Of a stretch of DNA of 64,000 nucleotides, positions 34,387 to 46,288 are shown in pieces. The position numbers and the translations under genes were made by a program. The first letter of the stretch is position 1; every line of letters begins with the position of its first letter. The notes beneath the pieces are model-generated. The model did not search any database, was not told where the DNA came from, and was given only the letters and a program-made list of their open reading frames with translations. Source of the stretch: Gnetum montanum (taxonomy: Eukaryota; Streptophyta; Gnetopsida; Gnetales; Gnetaceae); assembly GCA_015680685.1 (NCBI GenBank), contig MNCI01002303.1:399154-463153 (forward strand), given 5' to 3'.

Positions 34387-34866
34387 AAAAAGAGTATCAT
34401 TATGACTAGGGTAAGAACCTCTTATTAATGGGATGAATGGATGGATGACGTGGTCTCACTATCCGAATAATCAATCTCTTATGACTCAACAACATAAAGA
34501 AAACCTCACCTCAATCAGCAACATGATCATTTTATTCACAAGCAAGATTACATAACAAGAAAATGAAAACAACAAAATAGAAAAAGTTGGAAGGAATAAA
34601 AAAAACTATATCAGGAAATAAGAAATTGTTAAAAAAGTGTAAAACAAAAAGATGGAAAACACTTATGAATCCTAAAAATTAGAATGGGTGGTGTCCCACA
34701 CAACTAAACATTTGGTCATGATAAGGATTAATAAGTAGATAGATATGATCCATGCATGTATAAAACATTGGTAACCTTTCATTTCCTAGCCACTAGGTAT
34801 CTTTTGATGTTGTAATGGCTGGGTAGACAAATCGTTGGTACCACACTTAATTGTTAAATGTATGGT
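34387..34866. repeat. 480-bp flanking duplication, right copy
   Basis: Partner of 27102-27583. It ends in TATGGT, the bases that also precede N on the left, and then continues into O's gag-side sequence. Confidence 0.9.
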
Positions 34867-37183
34867 GGGTCAAGATATGAGGTGTGTTAACGTGATGGAT
34901 GTCTAGCCCACGATTGCATCCTTGATCATGATATGGTATGCATGGATTTGTTGGTCTTTCCACACATGTAGATTTATTACTTGGGTCTGGAATTGAACTA
35001 ATAATGGATGGTGATCCTTATGTAGGATCAGAGGACAGTGATGGTGAAAAGGAAGGTGTTGCACCAAATTGGCATTATGCTGGTTTGGATGATGTGGTAG
35101 ATCCATGAGTCTTTTGCTTTGACTTATGGCCTTTCCTAAAGAAGAGGTGTTTCCGACGTGGTGGTTAAGATCTACCAGTGTTAGAATGTCTATGTACATT
35201 TATAGCACAAGTGGTATTTATTCGTTGGTATTGTGGTGCAAAACCTTCCTGTGTCCTTGGTGGTGGCATGTGATGAGGTGGAGTATGAGAATATCGAGGG
35301 TAAGATGAATGGTAAGAGGTGGGAGGTGATGATCCCTCTGGGGATGTCATGGGTTGATGGTACTTGGGAGAGTGATAGTGGTAATTTGAAGTAGAGGACG
35401 TAGAACTAGTTGGAGAAACAAGGTGTTGAACATAATATCTATGACATTTTGATGGATAGGAAGGATAGGGCTGATTTGGTGATGGCCTCCCTCACAATTG
35501 TGGTTGCTATCATTGTGGTTGATGACAATGTTGAGGCTAGTAATAAGCCCCCCTAGGATGGTACAGTTGGTTGTGGGGTTGTCTATAATTACCTTATGAA
35601 AGAGGAAATCTTCCAAGCATGTGCTTCTATACAAACTTGAGATTTAAGGCACTTGCCCAATACTCATGTAGATGCAAAACGATTGAGCAATGGCCCTTCT
35701 GATGATCATATATGTAGATGTCACACATATTATCTTCATTTATGGTTGAGTCTATAGCCTCACTTTCTTTAGCCATTTTTCTTATTTACTGAAAAGTGTT
35801 CCTAGCTATTTCTTAGTTTTGTATCCTTTGTTTATTATGATCGCCTAGCTTGTTTTGCATAATCCTCTTTTCAACCATCTTAATGAGAGTTGTAACATTT
35901 TCGTATATCCATTTTGACATCCTATTAAACTTTGCTTCAATTTAATCAATAGACTTCTATATTGACAAGGTTCATTGTGGGATCACCTTATCGAGAGATG
36001 TTTCTTTCTCCTTACGATAGATATGGACCTCCATTTGTTGAAGAGTTGGGTCCCACTGATATTTCTCAACATTCTCCCATTTGCATATCTCTCCTTCTTC
36101 TTTTGCCACATGCTCGATTAGCTCTCAGATCTAATGGGCTTGTAGCTTGTATAATTGACCTGGGGCATACATCCCAAGGGTCTCCCTCATTTCATTACGA
36201 AGCCCATCAATGATGTGAAAAATTTTCATTTCCTTAGAGAAACCATGGCCTGGGCATTTATTCAATAGGTAATAATATCTATCTAAGGCCATATCCAAGG
36301 GTTGATGTTGTTTTTACTTCCATCCTTGGATCTGTCTCCTTAGGTTGGACACCCTTGCATAGGTCTGGTATTTCTCATTGAAGAGTTCTAACATTGTGGA
36401 CCATCATTGGATTGAATTTGGTTTTAACGATCTATACCACACTTCGGCTCTATCAATTAGTGTCCTAGGAAATAGTTTAAGCTTTTTCCACCCACTTTCA
36501 ATGTTGTAGAAAGCATAGCCATCATGGAAGGCTTGTAAATGATGTTATGAATTTAAATCATAGCCTCCTACAAATTTAGGAATGTTATCCATATCAAGCT
36601 TGGATAGGCGACTATCTTTGCAATGCTTGCAAGATATTTTAACTACCTCTGTGATTTGCATTAGGCTCTTAGTGGCCAACAAGGGTTCATCATCATCAGA
36701 CATGTTATGATGAAAATTTATATTTAGTTGATTGTGATAATTTTTTCTATGTTCATGTTGATGACTGTCAGTGTTCCTACGAGTTTGATTTTTATTTCTA
36801 TTCCAAACCTTTAGTGGAGCTTTATCTTCACACCTACATTTATCTTCATCAGAACTAGATGTTGAAAGAGAAGAGGAAGATGAGGAACTAGAAGGATTAT
36901 CATGGCTTCTATGATTTTTCCCAAGGTCCTTTGATTTATCGTTTCTTGGTTTCAAGGAGGTCTTAGGCCTTGAGGCCTTCTGTAGTTTAGGACTTACTTC
37001 ATCTCCTCCAAGGTTGTCTACCTTAGGTGAATGTAGTCTTTGAGTGTTATCAAGGTGGTCATGAACATAAGAAACACCTGCATAAGGTTGGTCACTCCAA
37101 ATTTCCTCACCATATATCTCATTAGTTCTCCAATGAATGTTTTCATTATAGAGTGCATTATTGCATCCTTGTAAAAAAAACAT
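34867..37183 (-). pseudogene. O gag, decayed
   Basis: 36545-37183 is open: MFFLQGCNNALYNENIHW, a Ser-rich run, and LDMDNIPKFVGGY, the entry to the gag core. The core continues in shifted frames to about 36000. Near 35700 a knuckle-like block reads CDIYIYDHQKGHC, where the second Cys is replaced by Tyr. The N-terminus lies in a run of eight T's, and its sequence differs from the MSSS start of N and Q, so the start is uncertain. No protease follows. Confidence 0.7.
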
Positions 37184-37288
37184 TGTTGTTGGCTTATGGT
37201 GTATGTGATTTAATATTTTCTAAAGGATATATTGTTAATACCTTTACAACAATTATGTATGATGTAACTAATCTAGATAACTAGCACC

Positions 37289-37308
37289 ATCCTTGGTAAT
37301 GGCTCCAA
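37289..37308 (-). other. O primer-binding site
   Basis: Reads TTGGAGCCATTACCAAGGAT on the minus strand directly after the 5' LTR; tRNA-Asp type with several mismatches. Confidence 0.75.
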
Positions 37309-38182
37309 TGATGAGTGGTGAGGTACACCCAACCATACGAATCACAAGTGTTCATGCACGATCCGATTGAATTCTATGGATGGGATAAGTTGTGCATCTA
37401 AATCGTTATACTTTGATTGCAGTTTATTTTTTTCCCAATTGGACTAGTGGTAGCTTTGTCATGAATGGTTTAGTTCAAATTTAGGCATATGATGTTGTCT
37501 AATTCTCTGTTGCTCCAAATGATGATAAAGAGATAAATTAAGTAAGCTAATAAACAATGGAAAACAAGATCTAAACTAGCCTATGTGCGATGAGTATCTA
37601 TCCCTAATCATCCGTATACACCTTGGACTTCATATAACTACCACTGGGATTGCCAAGCATATGTTACTAGGTGTGCCAAACAATACACTGTTGGCTTACC
37701 AAGTACTTACACTTAAGTGCTCATGATTAAGTCGTACTCGTTCTGCTTAATGACAGGAATAGCAAATAGTAATAACTAGAAACATTAACTAAAGAAAATA
37801 GTAAATAATTAAATAATTAAAGTAATAATAAATCTAAGTGAATGTGATAATGATGGAAGTAATGTCGATCTTTATTTCCAGTCATGTAACATGTCCATGT
37901 ATGTCACACTTGAACAAAGGTGTCGTACAATTACAAACATTACACTACAGGCATGCACTAGGAATAACAAAACTTAAATGCAAAAATTTTAAGAAAGACT
38001 ATCAAAAACTAAGAAAAAATTATGTCCGAAACATGCACCTAAGTGTTGTATTAATAGGTTAGCATAGAAGAGATGATATTAGATATCCAACATCATTTCC
38101 TAGGACTTGATATCGCATATCTGATATTGGAGCCTCAATATCAGGTATCCAATATCAGGGTTGACACAATGATGACTCATCA
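37309..38182 (-). repeat. O 5' LTR
   Basis: 874 bp; TGATGAGT...ACTCATCA ends on plus; aligns along its length with 21671-22508. U3 block with GATATTGG and CCAATATC motifs at 38090-38160. TSD GCCAA follows at 38183-38187. Confidence 0.92.
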
Positions 38183-38187
38183 GCCAA

Positions 38188-39265
38188 CTTCAATCATCTC
38201 CTTTGTGGCCTACTCTAACAAACAATGGATAATGGTATCTAGGAAAAACACTTTAGTTTTGGCAAAATCGAGAAGCTAATGTGATAGTCAAAATTGAAGG
38301 AATCTCAATATCTTACTTAGTTAAGGCAATAGCGAAGGTATTGCATGTTCCTAATTAAGGAGTAAAGGTGGCACTGATATTAATTAGATCTGACAAAAAC
38401 ATGAGGAAGCTATGGTTACAATGGGCATATGGCAAGGAAGACAAAGAATACAATGGATTGACTATGGAAGAAAAGATCTATTTCAAGATTGACACTCATC
38501 ATCTATTTCCTACCAAAATACTGAATAGAATCTCTACATATGTAGCCAGAGGGAGCACAATACTAATGGAAAAATTCAATGCAAACATCACTTACCTCTA
38601 TTTCATAGAAATCCAAAGGTGGTTCAAAGAAAAAAAAGTAGGGAACACTTCCATTTGCTTGCCTTGTCCAGAAGTTACGTAAATGGGCTAGTATCCAAGG
38701 ATATACAAATGATGCATTGAGAAAGCCACAAAATTGTTCCTTTGCTGAAATGCTCAAGTTAGTGCCTTCCAAAAAGGATCAATTAGAAGAACAACCAAAC
38801 ACTGAGGAGACTACCCAACCCACAAGACAACAATAGCAGCAACCATAAGTTCCAACACCATCGCTACAAGATTATAGGCCTTCAATGAGTCATCTGTAGC
38901 AAATTGTAGAAACCATCAGTTGGGGATGCAGGGAAGAGGCCAATTTATTCAAATTTATTGATGATGTAGTTAGACAAACTATTTTAACTAATCCTGCTAG
39001 TGGATAGATATCACTATAGGTAGGAAGAAAGGCCTAGTGGTCACAACAAATTTTTGGGAACATCACATCATTCCAAGTAGTGCTTGAATCAAGAGAAGAA
39101 GCCACAATTATGGTCTTCTAGCATCATGATGCAGTGATAGCCACAAAAGTGTTCAAAAATCACATTAAAGAACATTTTAATGTACCTATTGTGTTACTAG
39201 CTAATATTTCTAGAGCTAAAGATGATCAAATGCTAGCTGGTACCTCTATGACTCCTGCAGAACAT
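38188..39265 (+). pseudogene. P extra ORF, part 2 (conserved segment)
   Basis: 38368-38682 is open. Blocks: LQWAYGKEDKEYNGLTMEEK, TKILNRISTYVARGSTILMEK and YFIEIQRWFKEKK, the counterpart of M1's YHLNHIVRPSKV...FFARACIAL...KHLKENEKDRK. Further on come AEMLKLVPSKKDQLEEQPN and a Gln-rich linker. Joined to part 1 across O by one copy of GCCAA. Cut at 39265 by Q. Confidence 0.65.
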
Positions 39266-40026
39266 TGATGAGTGGCAAGGTACCCCTACACTTTGGTCGA
39301 ACTCCAAGGACTAAGTGCTTACGTGCCCTAATGGAACACTTAAGGTTAGTCAATCGCTATCTTCCCAAACTTACTTGTATTGTCACGATTGTATGGTTAA
39401 GTAAGCTTGAGGTATATGATTTTTATATCTTTTATCTTTTTAATGTCTTATGCTAATAGGTGAAGGTAAGGAGAACTAAATGACTAACTTTCATTAACTA
39501 TTCACTAACTAAGTTCTAACTGTTCCTAACACCAGTTTCCATTTCCACTTGCCGCACACATCCTGAACCAGTGTAATGCTGTTGGGATTACCAAATGCTA
39601 ATCGTTACTGGGTTATCAAGCGCTACACACATGCTCGAAGCAGTTGTACTAAGTGTACTTAACTAGGAGAGTCAAGGGTTGAGAGAAAGATTAATTAACT
39701 AAGAAAGCATTTAAACATTCAAAAATAATTAATTACTATTTAGCTTAATTTGTATGCTACAAGGTTTATCATAAAGTTTGTCTTTATTTTCATACACAAA
39801 TGTGTGCTCAGGTACAATTTGCTCGAATAAAGATCTGTTCACTTTAGGACTCCTACTACGGGCACATAGAAATTATTCTAACTTTGGAATGGTAAAACTG
39901 CAAGAGTTTAGCTAAGGGTCTAAGTATAACTCCCAGAACAAGGAAAGCTGCCTCTTATTTATAGAAATTCAGGAAGGTCGCGATATCGTAGATGTAATAT
40001 CACATACACGATATCGCGGCTCATCA
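39266..40026 (-). repeat. Q 3' LTR
   Basis: 761 bp. TATA (reverse of CTTATTTATAG) near 39953-39963, then CGATATCGTAG and ACGATATCGCG motifs before the CTCATCA end. Reversed polypurine tract TACCCCCATGAC at 40027. Confidence 0.92.
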
Positions 40027-41890
40027 TACCCCCATGACTGAATGAAAACTCATCCTCAAGTTCCTTACAAAATATTGGGAAGGTATGGGATTATTGACTT
40101 GGATGACACTAATGGTGAATGGGATTACATGTGAATGGATCATCATTACAATACATGGCAATATTAGTGTTCATGACTACAAGAGTGAACACTATACACA
40201 TTTGACATCTGGCTTTATTTGGCAGCTGAGAGAGAAGAGAAGAGAGAGAAAAGAAGAAGATGTGTTGCTGCTAATGCTAAAATTACACCTTCCAATATCC
40301 ATCCATAATCGCACCATCGATCTTGTTCCTTGCATAACTATTCTAGCACCAGTCCATCCTAAGTGTTTCCTCTAGCTCCAGTCCATTTTTGTATGATTGC
40401 CATCTACACACACAACATAGTCATATATTAGCAAGGGTAAATAAATCATAATGCAGTTGATACCTTGCCTTGGTGTAAGATCCATTGGCTGAGTTGTGAT
40501 ATGGCTAATACAAATTCTGAAGATATAACACTCATGACTACCCAAGGTGTAGGGGTTAGGAGAAAATTGAAAAAATTGGACCAAGACTAGGACCCCCATG
40601 ACTAAGAGCAAAGCTCTAGTAGCGATAGAATGGAAAAAGATAAGGAATAAGAATGATGGAGAAAAAGAGACAACGACAATGCTGATAAAATGGATGTTAG
40701 ATGTGGTAATGAACAAATTAAATGTTGATTGTGAAAATGTTTAAGGGAAAGAAGTTAACTAATGCACGAAATAGGAATACCAGTGGGTCCTCCCCAAAGC
40801 AGGCTCATGCCTTTAATGCCCTGACAATCCCACATTCAAAGAGTCCATAGGCTCTAGAAATGTCATTTGGAAGCAAGATTTAAAGTCTTAACCACAAGAA
40901 TTTACCAAAAAGAAAACAATGCATCAACCAAAATATAGACTACTGATATAACCGGAAATGAGGTGGATCATGGAAAAAGAATGATGAGGAGAAGAGAATG
41001 GAATGGAGTCCTAAGAACAAGGTGGTGTACAGCCCCTTGTGTATTTAATGGTTACTGTGACTTAGTAGATCTCATTTCAAATCCAGCCTCAAACAATCCA
41101 CATTCAATGACTTTGCATTAATACACTTGGTCAATCCATCCACTTGAAGTAACAAGAATTCTCCTGCCACCACCATTTCGAGGAAACGAGAAAGGAAGAA
41201 GTAGGAAGCAAGAGAGGGCCATAGTTAGAGGAAACATGTTTGTTTAGTTCCATAACTCGTGCTTGTAGCCCAAATTATTATTTTTTCTAAGGGGTGTGCT
41301 TTGAATTCTCATTGTTTTTTTTTTTTTTTTTTTTTGCGTAAGAACCACACCATGCAAAGAAATATTATTTTTATTAGCTCAGCTTCCCGATAATGGAGCA
41401 ATGTCGAAATGGTAAGGTAAACCCAAGAAGAAAACATCCAAGAACCTAAGAGAATAGCCAGCACGGATGCATCAAATCCCCTTGAAGTCACACCCTTTTC
41501 AATCCTTTAGTCCTTCCTTAGTCTAAGAAATACCCAGTCACCAATTCATTGATAGTTCTATTATTAAGAAAGGGACTGTACAGTTCCAAACCAAGAGAGA
41601 CCATAGAAATTTATGGATGCATGGATGATGTGGACACATTGCCTGTTATACGAAAAGAACCATACCTTAGTATCAACATTATAACTCTAAGGTAAAAACC
41701 AAACATCAGTAATCAATGGACTACAGTTCATACCACCATCAGGAGCACTTATTAGGTGATGAATCTAACAAAATAAACAACACACAAAGAAATGAAAAAG
41801 TATAAATGATGTTGCAAAACAAAAACAAGAAAAGTTAAAGAAATTTGTAAAACAAAAACAAAAACTTAAAAAAATAACTAAGGGCCTTGA
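40027..41890 (-). other. Q polypurine tract and spacer
   Basis: Non-coding mirror of N's spacer (shared blocks near 40796, 41290 and 41488). Holds a 21-bp T run at 41315-41335. Plus and minus frames such as 40372-40716 recur as open frames in N (32946-33209) only because the sequences are homologous; codon-level conservation is not evident. Confidence 0.6.
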
Positions 41891-42403
41891 TTGATTAGTA
41901 GAGGTGGCCATCTCCCCCATGACTGAGTTGAAAGGGGGAGATTTGAAATAGTGAGCAGGGTTGTCCCTTCTCCGAGGTATTATGTGCATTGACCATTCTA
42001 GATTCATGGTAAGGTTTGGTCTATTGCACATTGACTAGTAATCTCTTATCGGAGTGCTTATTTGAATTTTTTATGAGTTTCCAACTTCTCCCAATTGATG
42101 TTTTTAGGTTAAGGTTTGGAAGTTGGCAACGCTCTTGCTCTAGTGTATCTATGCTTTCGACGGGAGCACAAGTTGTTCCTTTATTAGTTCCATGCACGTT
42201 TGTGAGTTGCTCTCCTGATCAGCTATCAACCATTGGTTGTCTTCTTGTTATGTGGTTGCTACATACAGGCACTTTTGTTTGTTAATTTCTTGTGCACACC
42301 GGTTGCATGCAGGCCATGCTGAACATTTATGCACACAATCACGCCCCGTATCACTATATGTGATGCATGGAACTTTCTTCTTCTTGATCTTCCCAAAAGT
42401 GTT
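41891..42403 (-). pseudogene. Q remnant joining protease to integrase tail
   Basis: Minus-strand counterpart of N 31416-31740: a LPSLNPKNINWEKLE-like block, and the end near 41910-41925 with the CATCTCCCCCATGACTGAG signature. The RT-integrase core is absent here too. Confidence 0.6.
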
Positions 42404-43009
42404 CTAATTAGATATTTCCAGGGAAAGATCATGGATTCCTAGGCATGAATTTATGGTACTTAGCCATGCCCTTCCCATTATTATTGGGAAGTCCCCTTTA
42501 TCATTATTTACTTGCATCACTAGGAAATCAGGTAGGTAAGACCACCCACACATAGTGGTAACGATGTCCTCCACCAGTCCCAAGGGAATAGTGATGGACT
42601 GGTTGGCTAGCTCTAGGCGAATATTACTCTTTCTCAATGGAGGCAGGTTCCAGGCTTTGTATATCTCTTGTGATATTAAGTTGACTCCGGAACCTGAGTT
42701 CAAAAGAGCTTTACATGGTTCATTCCCAATGACTTGGAGATAGATTAGGGGGCTTCCAGGATCAGAAAATTTCTTGGGAAGGTGGCCAACCTTAATCCAG
42801 TTAGTAATGACATGTGTTAACATAACTGTATGCGTTGAGCTTAGTTCTTGGGTTGAAAGGAGCTCTGAAGCCTTTTTTGATGAGAGGGCATTTAGAGGTT
42901 CAATCGCTTGTGGTTGTGAGGGCTTGGTTAGACTGTTGGTTTTGAAGAAAGGCCTTCTCTTCATACGATTGTCAAAACTAGCAATGGGTTGAAGATTCAC
43001 AACCCTCAT
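42404..43009 (-). CDS. Q aspartic protease region
   Basis: Open for 201 codons. ALLNSGSGVNLISQEI: the catalytic Asp of D-S-G reads Asn here (LNSG), while N keeps LDSG. Then NIRLELANQSITIPLGLVED and DFPIIMGRAWLSTINSCLG. So the frame survives but the active site is lost by one transition. It follows gag after a short non-open gap. Confidence 0.7.
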   Translation of the reverse strand: MRVVNLQPIASFDNRMKRRPFFKTNSLTKPSQPQAIEPLNALSSKKASELLSTQELSSTHTVMLTHVITNWIKVGHLPKKFSDPGSPLIYLQVIGNEPCKALLNSGSGVNLISQEIYKAWNLPPLRKSNIRLELANQSITIPLGLVEDIVTTMCGWSYLPDFLVMQVNNDKGDFPIIMGRAWLSTINSCLGIHDLSLEISN

Positions 43010-45359
43010 AGAATTAGGTTGCTACGGTTCAGTGGAGAGTTCCCCTTGCATTGCTGGAGTGGGTGGTAATGGAGCTATTGGTGTGAGAGTTACGGATGGA
43101 TTTGGAGGATGGTATGTCTATGGATTGTTTCCCCTAGGAGAAGGAGACCTATAATACTCCCAAGCTTGGTAGTGATGTTGTGGTGTCACGTGACCAACAA
43201 AGTCATGTGGAGAGATTAGTTGCTGCACATAGTAGCCATATGGATCTGATTGCTAGTAGGGGTATTGTTGCCTTGGAGGTGGCATCCCCCATGACTGTCG
43301 GTATTGCCACTATTGATGTTACTTAATGGGTTGTGGTGGAGTTCCACTTGGATAATATGTTGATGGTTGGTGGAAGTGCCTTGGGTTACCTTGGGGATAA
43401 GGTAACCATCGGGGTGCTTGCCGTTTATTAAGTCGTGGGTTGAGTGCATACACCCCAAACTCTTGTAGATGTGAGATCACTAGGCAACATCCCTTAGGAT
43501 GCTCATATTGGCATATCTCACATCCACCATCATTGTCTATGTCTAAATCCACAACCTCTTCGATGATGGCCATTTTACCCTTACCCTTGTTACGTGCATT
43601 GTCCATTTCTCTCTTTTTCTTTTTGTTATAATCACTACCTCGCTCCTTAGACTTCCCTACGATTTTAAGAACAGTTTCAAACCTACTATCCAGGGAGTCC
43701 CACATTTGGTCTACCTTTGCTGACACTTCTGTTGTTAATTTCTGGAGCATCAAGGTTTTCCTATTCATCATCTCTTCAAGTGGTGACTCTTCTTCCTCCT
43801 CACAGAATCTCACTCCCTTTTTGCGGAGGGAAGGATCTCGGTTATACTCTTCCGCACTTTCTCTCTTATGTAGCTCCCCTTCCCCCTTGGCTACTTGCTC
43901 TAGCAATCTATGAACCTGATGAGACCTAAGCTCTGATAATCTCCCTTGGGCATATGTTCCAAGGGTTCTCCGTGTTTCATGCCTAAGTCCATCTACAAGA
44001 TGGCGTAGTTGATCCTGTTGCGAATAACCATGGCTAGGGCAACGATGTAATAGTGCATAATAGTGGCCCATGGTAGCATCCAAGGGTTCATGATTTCCTT
44101 GCTTCCATCCTTGGATTTTCTTTCACAGGTCAGACACTTGGGAGTACGTTTGGTACTTATCATTAAACAGTTCTAACATTGTACTCCACCTCTGAATGGA
44201 TTCCGATTCTAAGGACTAGTACCAGCTTTTTACTTCTTTCACTAGTGTCCTTGGGAACAACTTCAATTTTTGCCACTCATTCTCTATGTTTTGGAAAGTA
44301 CATGCATCATGGAATGCTTGCAAATTATTTTCAGGATCAGCGTTGTATCCCCCCTCAAACTGTGGGATGTTATTCATGTCTAACCTCTTGATCTTGCCAT
44401 CTTTTTGGTGCCTTGTGGGAATTCTTATGGCCTCCTTCATATCTAACATGCTTCTAGTCATGAGTAGCGGTTCTTTGTGGTCATCTTGTTCATAGCATTT
44501 GTGATGTCTATGTGGTTCCCTACACTCCCTTCTTCTATGCCGTGATTCCTTAGAGTGCCCGTATCCTCATTCTCAATTATCTCGTTGATGTTTTTCACTT
44601 TGTTTACCTTTATCCTCATGGTTAGTTTCCTTATGACTACATCCTGACACTGAAGGAGAGGATGAATGTGACGATGAAGGTGAAGAAGAAGGAGAACCAT
44701 CACCATGACAATGTTTTCTACCTTTGCCTCGGTGGTCTCAGCCCCGATCATGATTACGATTAGAACGTCCACCCTTATCGTGTATTTGTGTTCCCTCATT
44801 GAACACTTCATCTTCATGGGGATCAGAACTAGGATTGTGAACCATGGAGTGGAGGTTCTAATACACCACCTCCTGACCATCGTTAGGAGGGGGAACATCA
44901 TTTGGTGGAAAACCTATTGACGCAGGTTCATCTTTCCCAATTTTTCTTAAGATGTGCAGGGCGTTATGGGGCCATTTATCCTTCAAGGATGTGTGGTGAC
45001 CCTCCTGTCGCAAATCCCATTGATGTTGCACTTCTATGGGATGATAGTCCCTTGTGTCATGATCGCATGCAACGTACTCCATGTATAAATGCAGCATGCC
45101 TATTCGTGAGAGAGCACGAAGGAGCATGTTGGGGACTGATCAGTCTGGAGGCAATACTATGTTACTCTCTAAGTCTCTCCAATGTAGTTGCTCATCTTGA
45201 TGGAGAATAAAGGTAAATTTGGGTACATACTCATCATGATGAATATACCACATGAAACTGTTGAGGAACTAGTGGATCTTGGTTACGTGTGTTATGCCGC
45301 CGACTATCTCTTGTGTTAGTCCTATGCAGTGAAGTACTCTTGTGTGAAGAAGAAGACAT
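43010..45359 (-). pseudogene. Q gag, largely open in pieces
   Basis: ATG at 45359 (MSSSSHK...). Open pieces: 44858-45127 (YMEYVACDHDTRDYHPIE), 44458-44901 (His/Ser-rich, shifted), 44216-44461 (LDMNNIPQFEGGYNADPENN; LFPRTLVKEVKSWY) and 43319-44083 (254 codons). The last begins MDATMGHYYALLHRCPSHG and includes the CEICQYEHPKGCC knuckle-like motif (C-X2-C-X3-H-X3-C). It gives the best view of the family's gag, an estimated 700 codons or more. A few stops and shifts remain. Confidence 0.8.
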
Positions 45360-45484
45360 TTGTGTCTTGTTCAGTGTGTGATTTACCGTTGTCTTATCTT
45401 TTCTTGATTAACCCTAAAGGTTCATTCTAGCGTTCCAATGATATGGATGATTTCTTATGTTCTACGTAGCACACAAGCAACTAA

Positions 45485-45504
45485 GTCCCTGGCAATGGCA
45501 CCAA
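45485..45504 (-). other. Q primer-binding site
   Basis: Minus strand reads TTGGTGCCATTGCCAGGGAC directly after the LTR, the closest of all copies here to the tRNA-Asp complement. Confidence 0.82.
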
Positions 45505-46283
45505 TGATGAGTGGCGAGGTACCCCTACACTCAACCATACGAATATGAGCATTTCACGTGTGATCCGGTCGAACTCCAAGGACTAAGTGCGTACATGCCC
45601 TAATGGAACACTTAAGGTTAATTAATCGTTATCTTCCCAAACTTACTTGTATTGTCACAGTTGTATGGTTAAGTAAGCTTGAGGTATATGATTTTTATAT
45701 CTTTTATCTTTTTAATGTCTTATGCTAATAGGGGAAGGTAAGGAGAAATAAATGACTAACTTTCATTAACTATTCACTAACTAAGTTCTAACTATTCCTA
45801 ACACCAATATCTGTTCCCACTTGCCGCACACATCCTGAACCAATGTAACGCTACTAGGATTACTAAATGCTAATCGTTACTGGGTTACCAAGTGATACAC
45901 ACATGCTTGAAGCAGTCGTACTAAGTGTACTTAACTAGGAGAGTCAAGGGTTGAGAGAAAGATTAATTAACTAAGAAAGAATTTAAACATTCAACAATAA
46001 TTAATTACTATTTAGCTTAATCTGTATGCTGCAAGGTTTATCGTAAAGTTCATCTTTATTGCCGTACACAAATGTGTGCTCAGGTACAATTTGCTCGAAT
46101 AAGATCCGTTCACTCTAGGACTTCTACTGCAGGCACACAGAAATTATTCTAACTCTGGATTGGTAAAACTACAAGATTTTAGCTAAGGGTCTAAGTCTAA
46201 CTCCTAGAACAAGGAAAGCTACCTCTTATTGATAGAAATTGAGGTAGGCCGCAATATCGTGTACGCGATATCGTGACTCATCA
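45505..46283 (-). repeat. Q 5' LTR
   Basis: 779 bp; ends TGATGAGTGG / GACTCATCA on plus; the GATATCGTG palindrome near 46266. Followed by TSD AACAT. Confidence 0.92.
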
Positions 46284-46288
46284 AACAT

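Larger units (their letters stand above)
21671..38182 (-). mobile_element. Ty3 element O, carries nested N
   Basis: LTRs 21671-22508 and 37309-38182 pair well and have TGATGAGT/ACTCATCA ends; 5-bp TSD GCCAA on both sides. Minus-strand order: 5' LTR, PBS, gag, integrase-tail/spacer, internal promoter, leader intron, extra ORF, polypurine tract, 3' LTR. Protease, RT, RNase H and integrase core are not recognisable. N sits in the spacer at 27584, with a 480-bp duplication around it. Without N the element is about 9.7 kb. It is non-autonomous. Confidence 0.88.
39266..46283 (-). mobile_element. Ty3 element Q, gag-protease only
   Basis: LTRs 39266-40026 and 45505-46283 pair well; TSD AACAT at 39261-39265 and 46284-46288. 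Same content and order as N: PBS, gag, protease, integrase tail, spacer, polypurine tract. 7.0 kb. Its long gag and protease frames (254 and 201 codons) make it the least decayed of the non-autonomous copies. Inserted in P's extra ORF. Confidence 0.92.

Noticed and set aside
27102-34866. 480-bp repeats as LTRs of a further element
   Set aside because: The repeat contains the reversed integrase-tail end of O, lacks LTR ends and TATA, and N has its own LTR pair inside.
34903-35350. Separate His/Pro-rich minus-strand gene
   Set aside because: Position and composition match the Pro/His/Gln-rich C-terminal part of O's gag.
43440-43631. Plus-strand frames over Q's gag and protease (e.g. 42555-42992, 43717-43929)
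   Set aside because: Opposite-strand shadows of conserved gag-protease frames.
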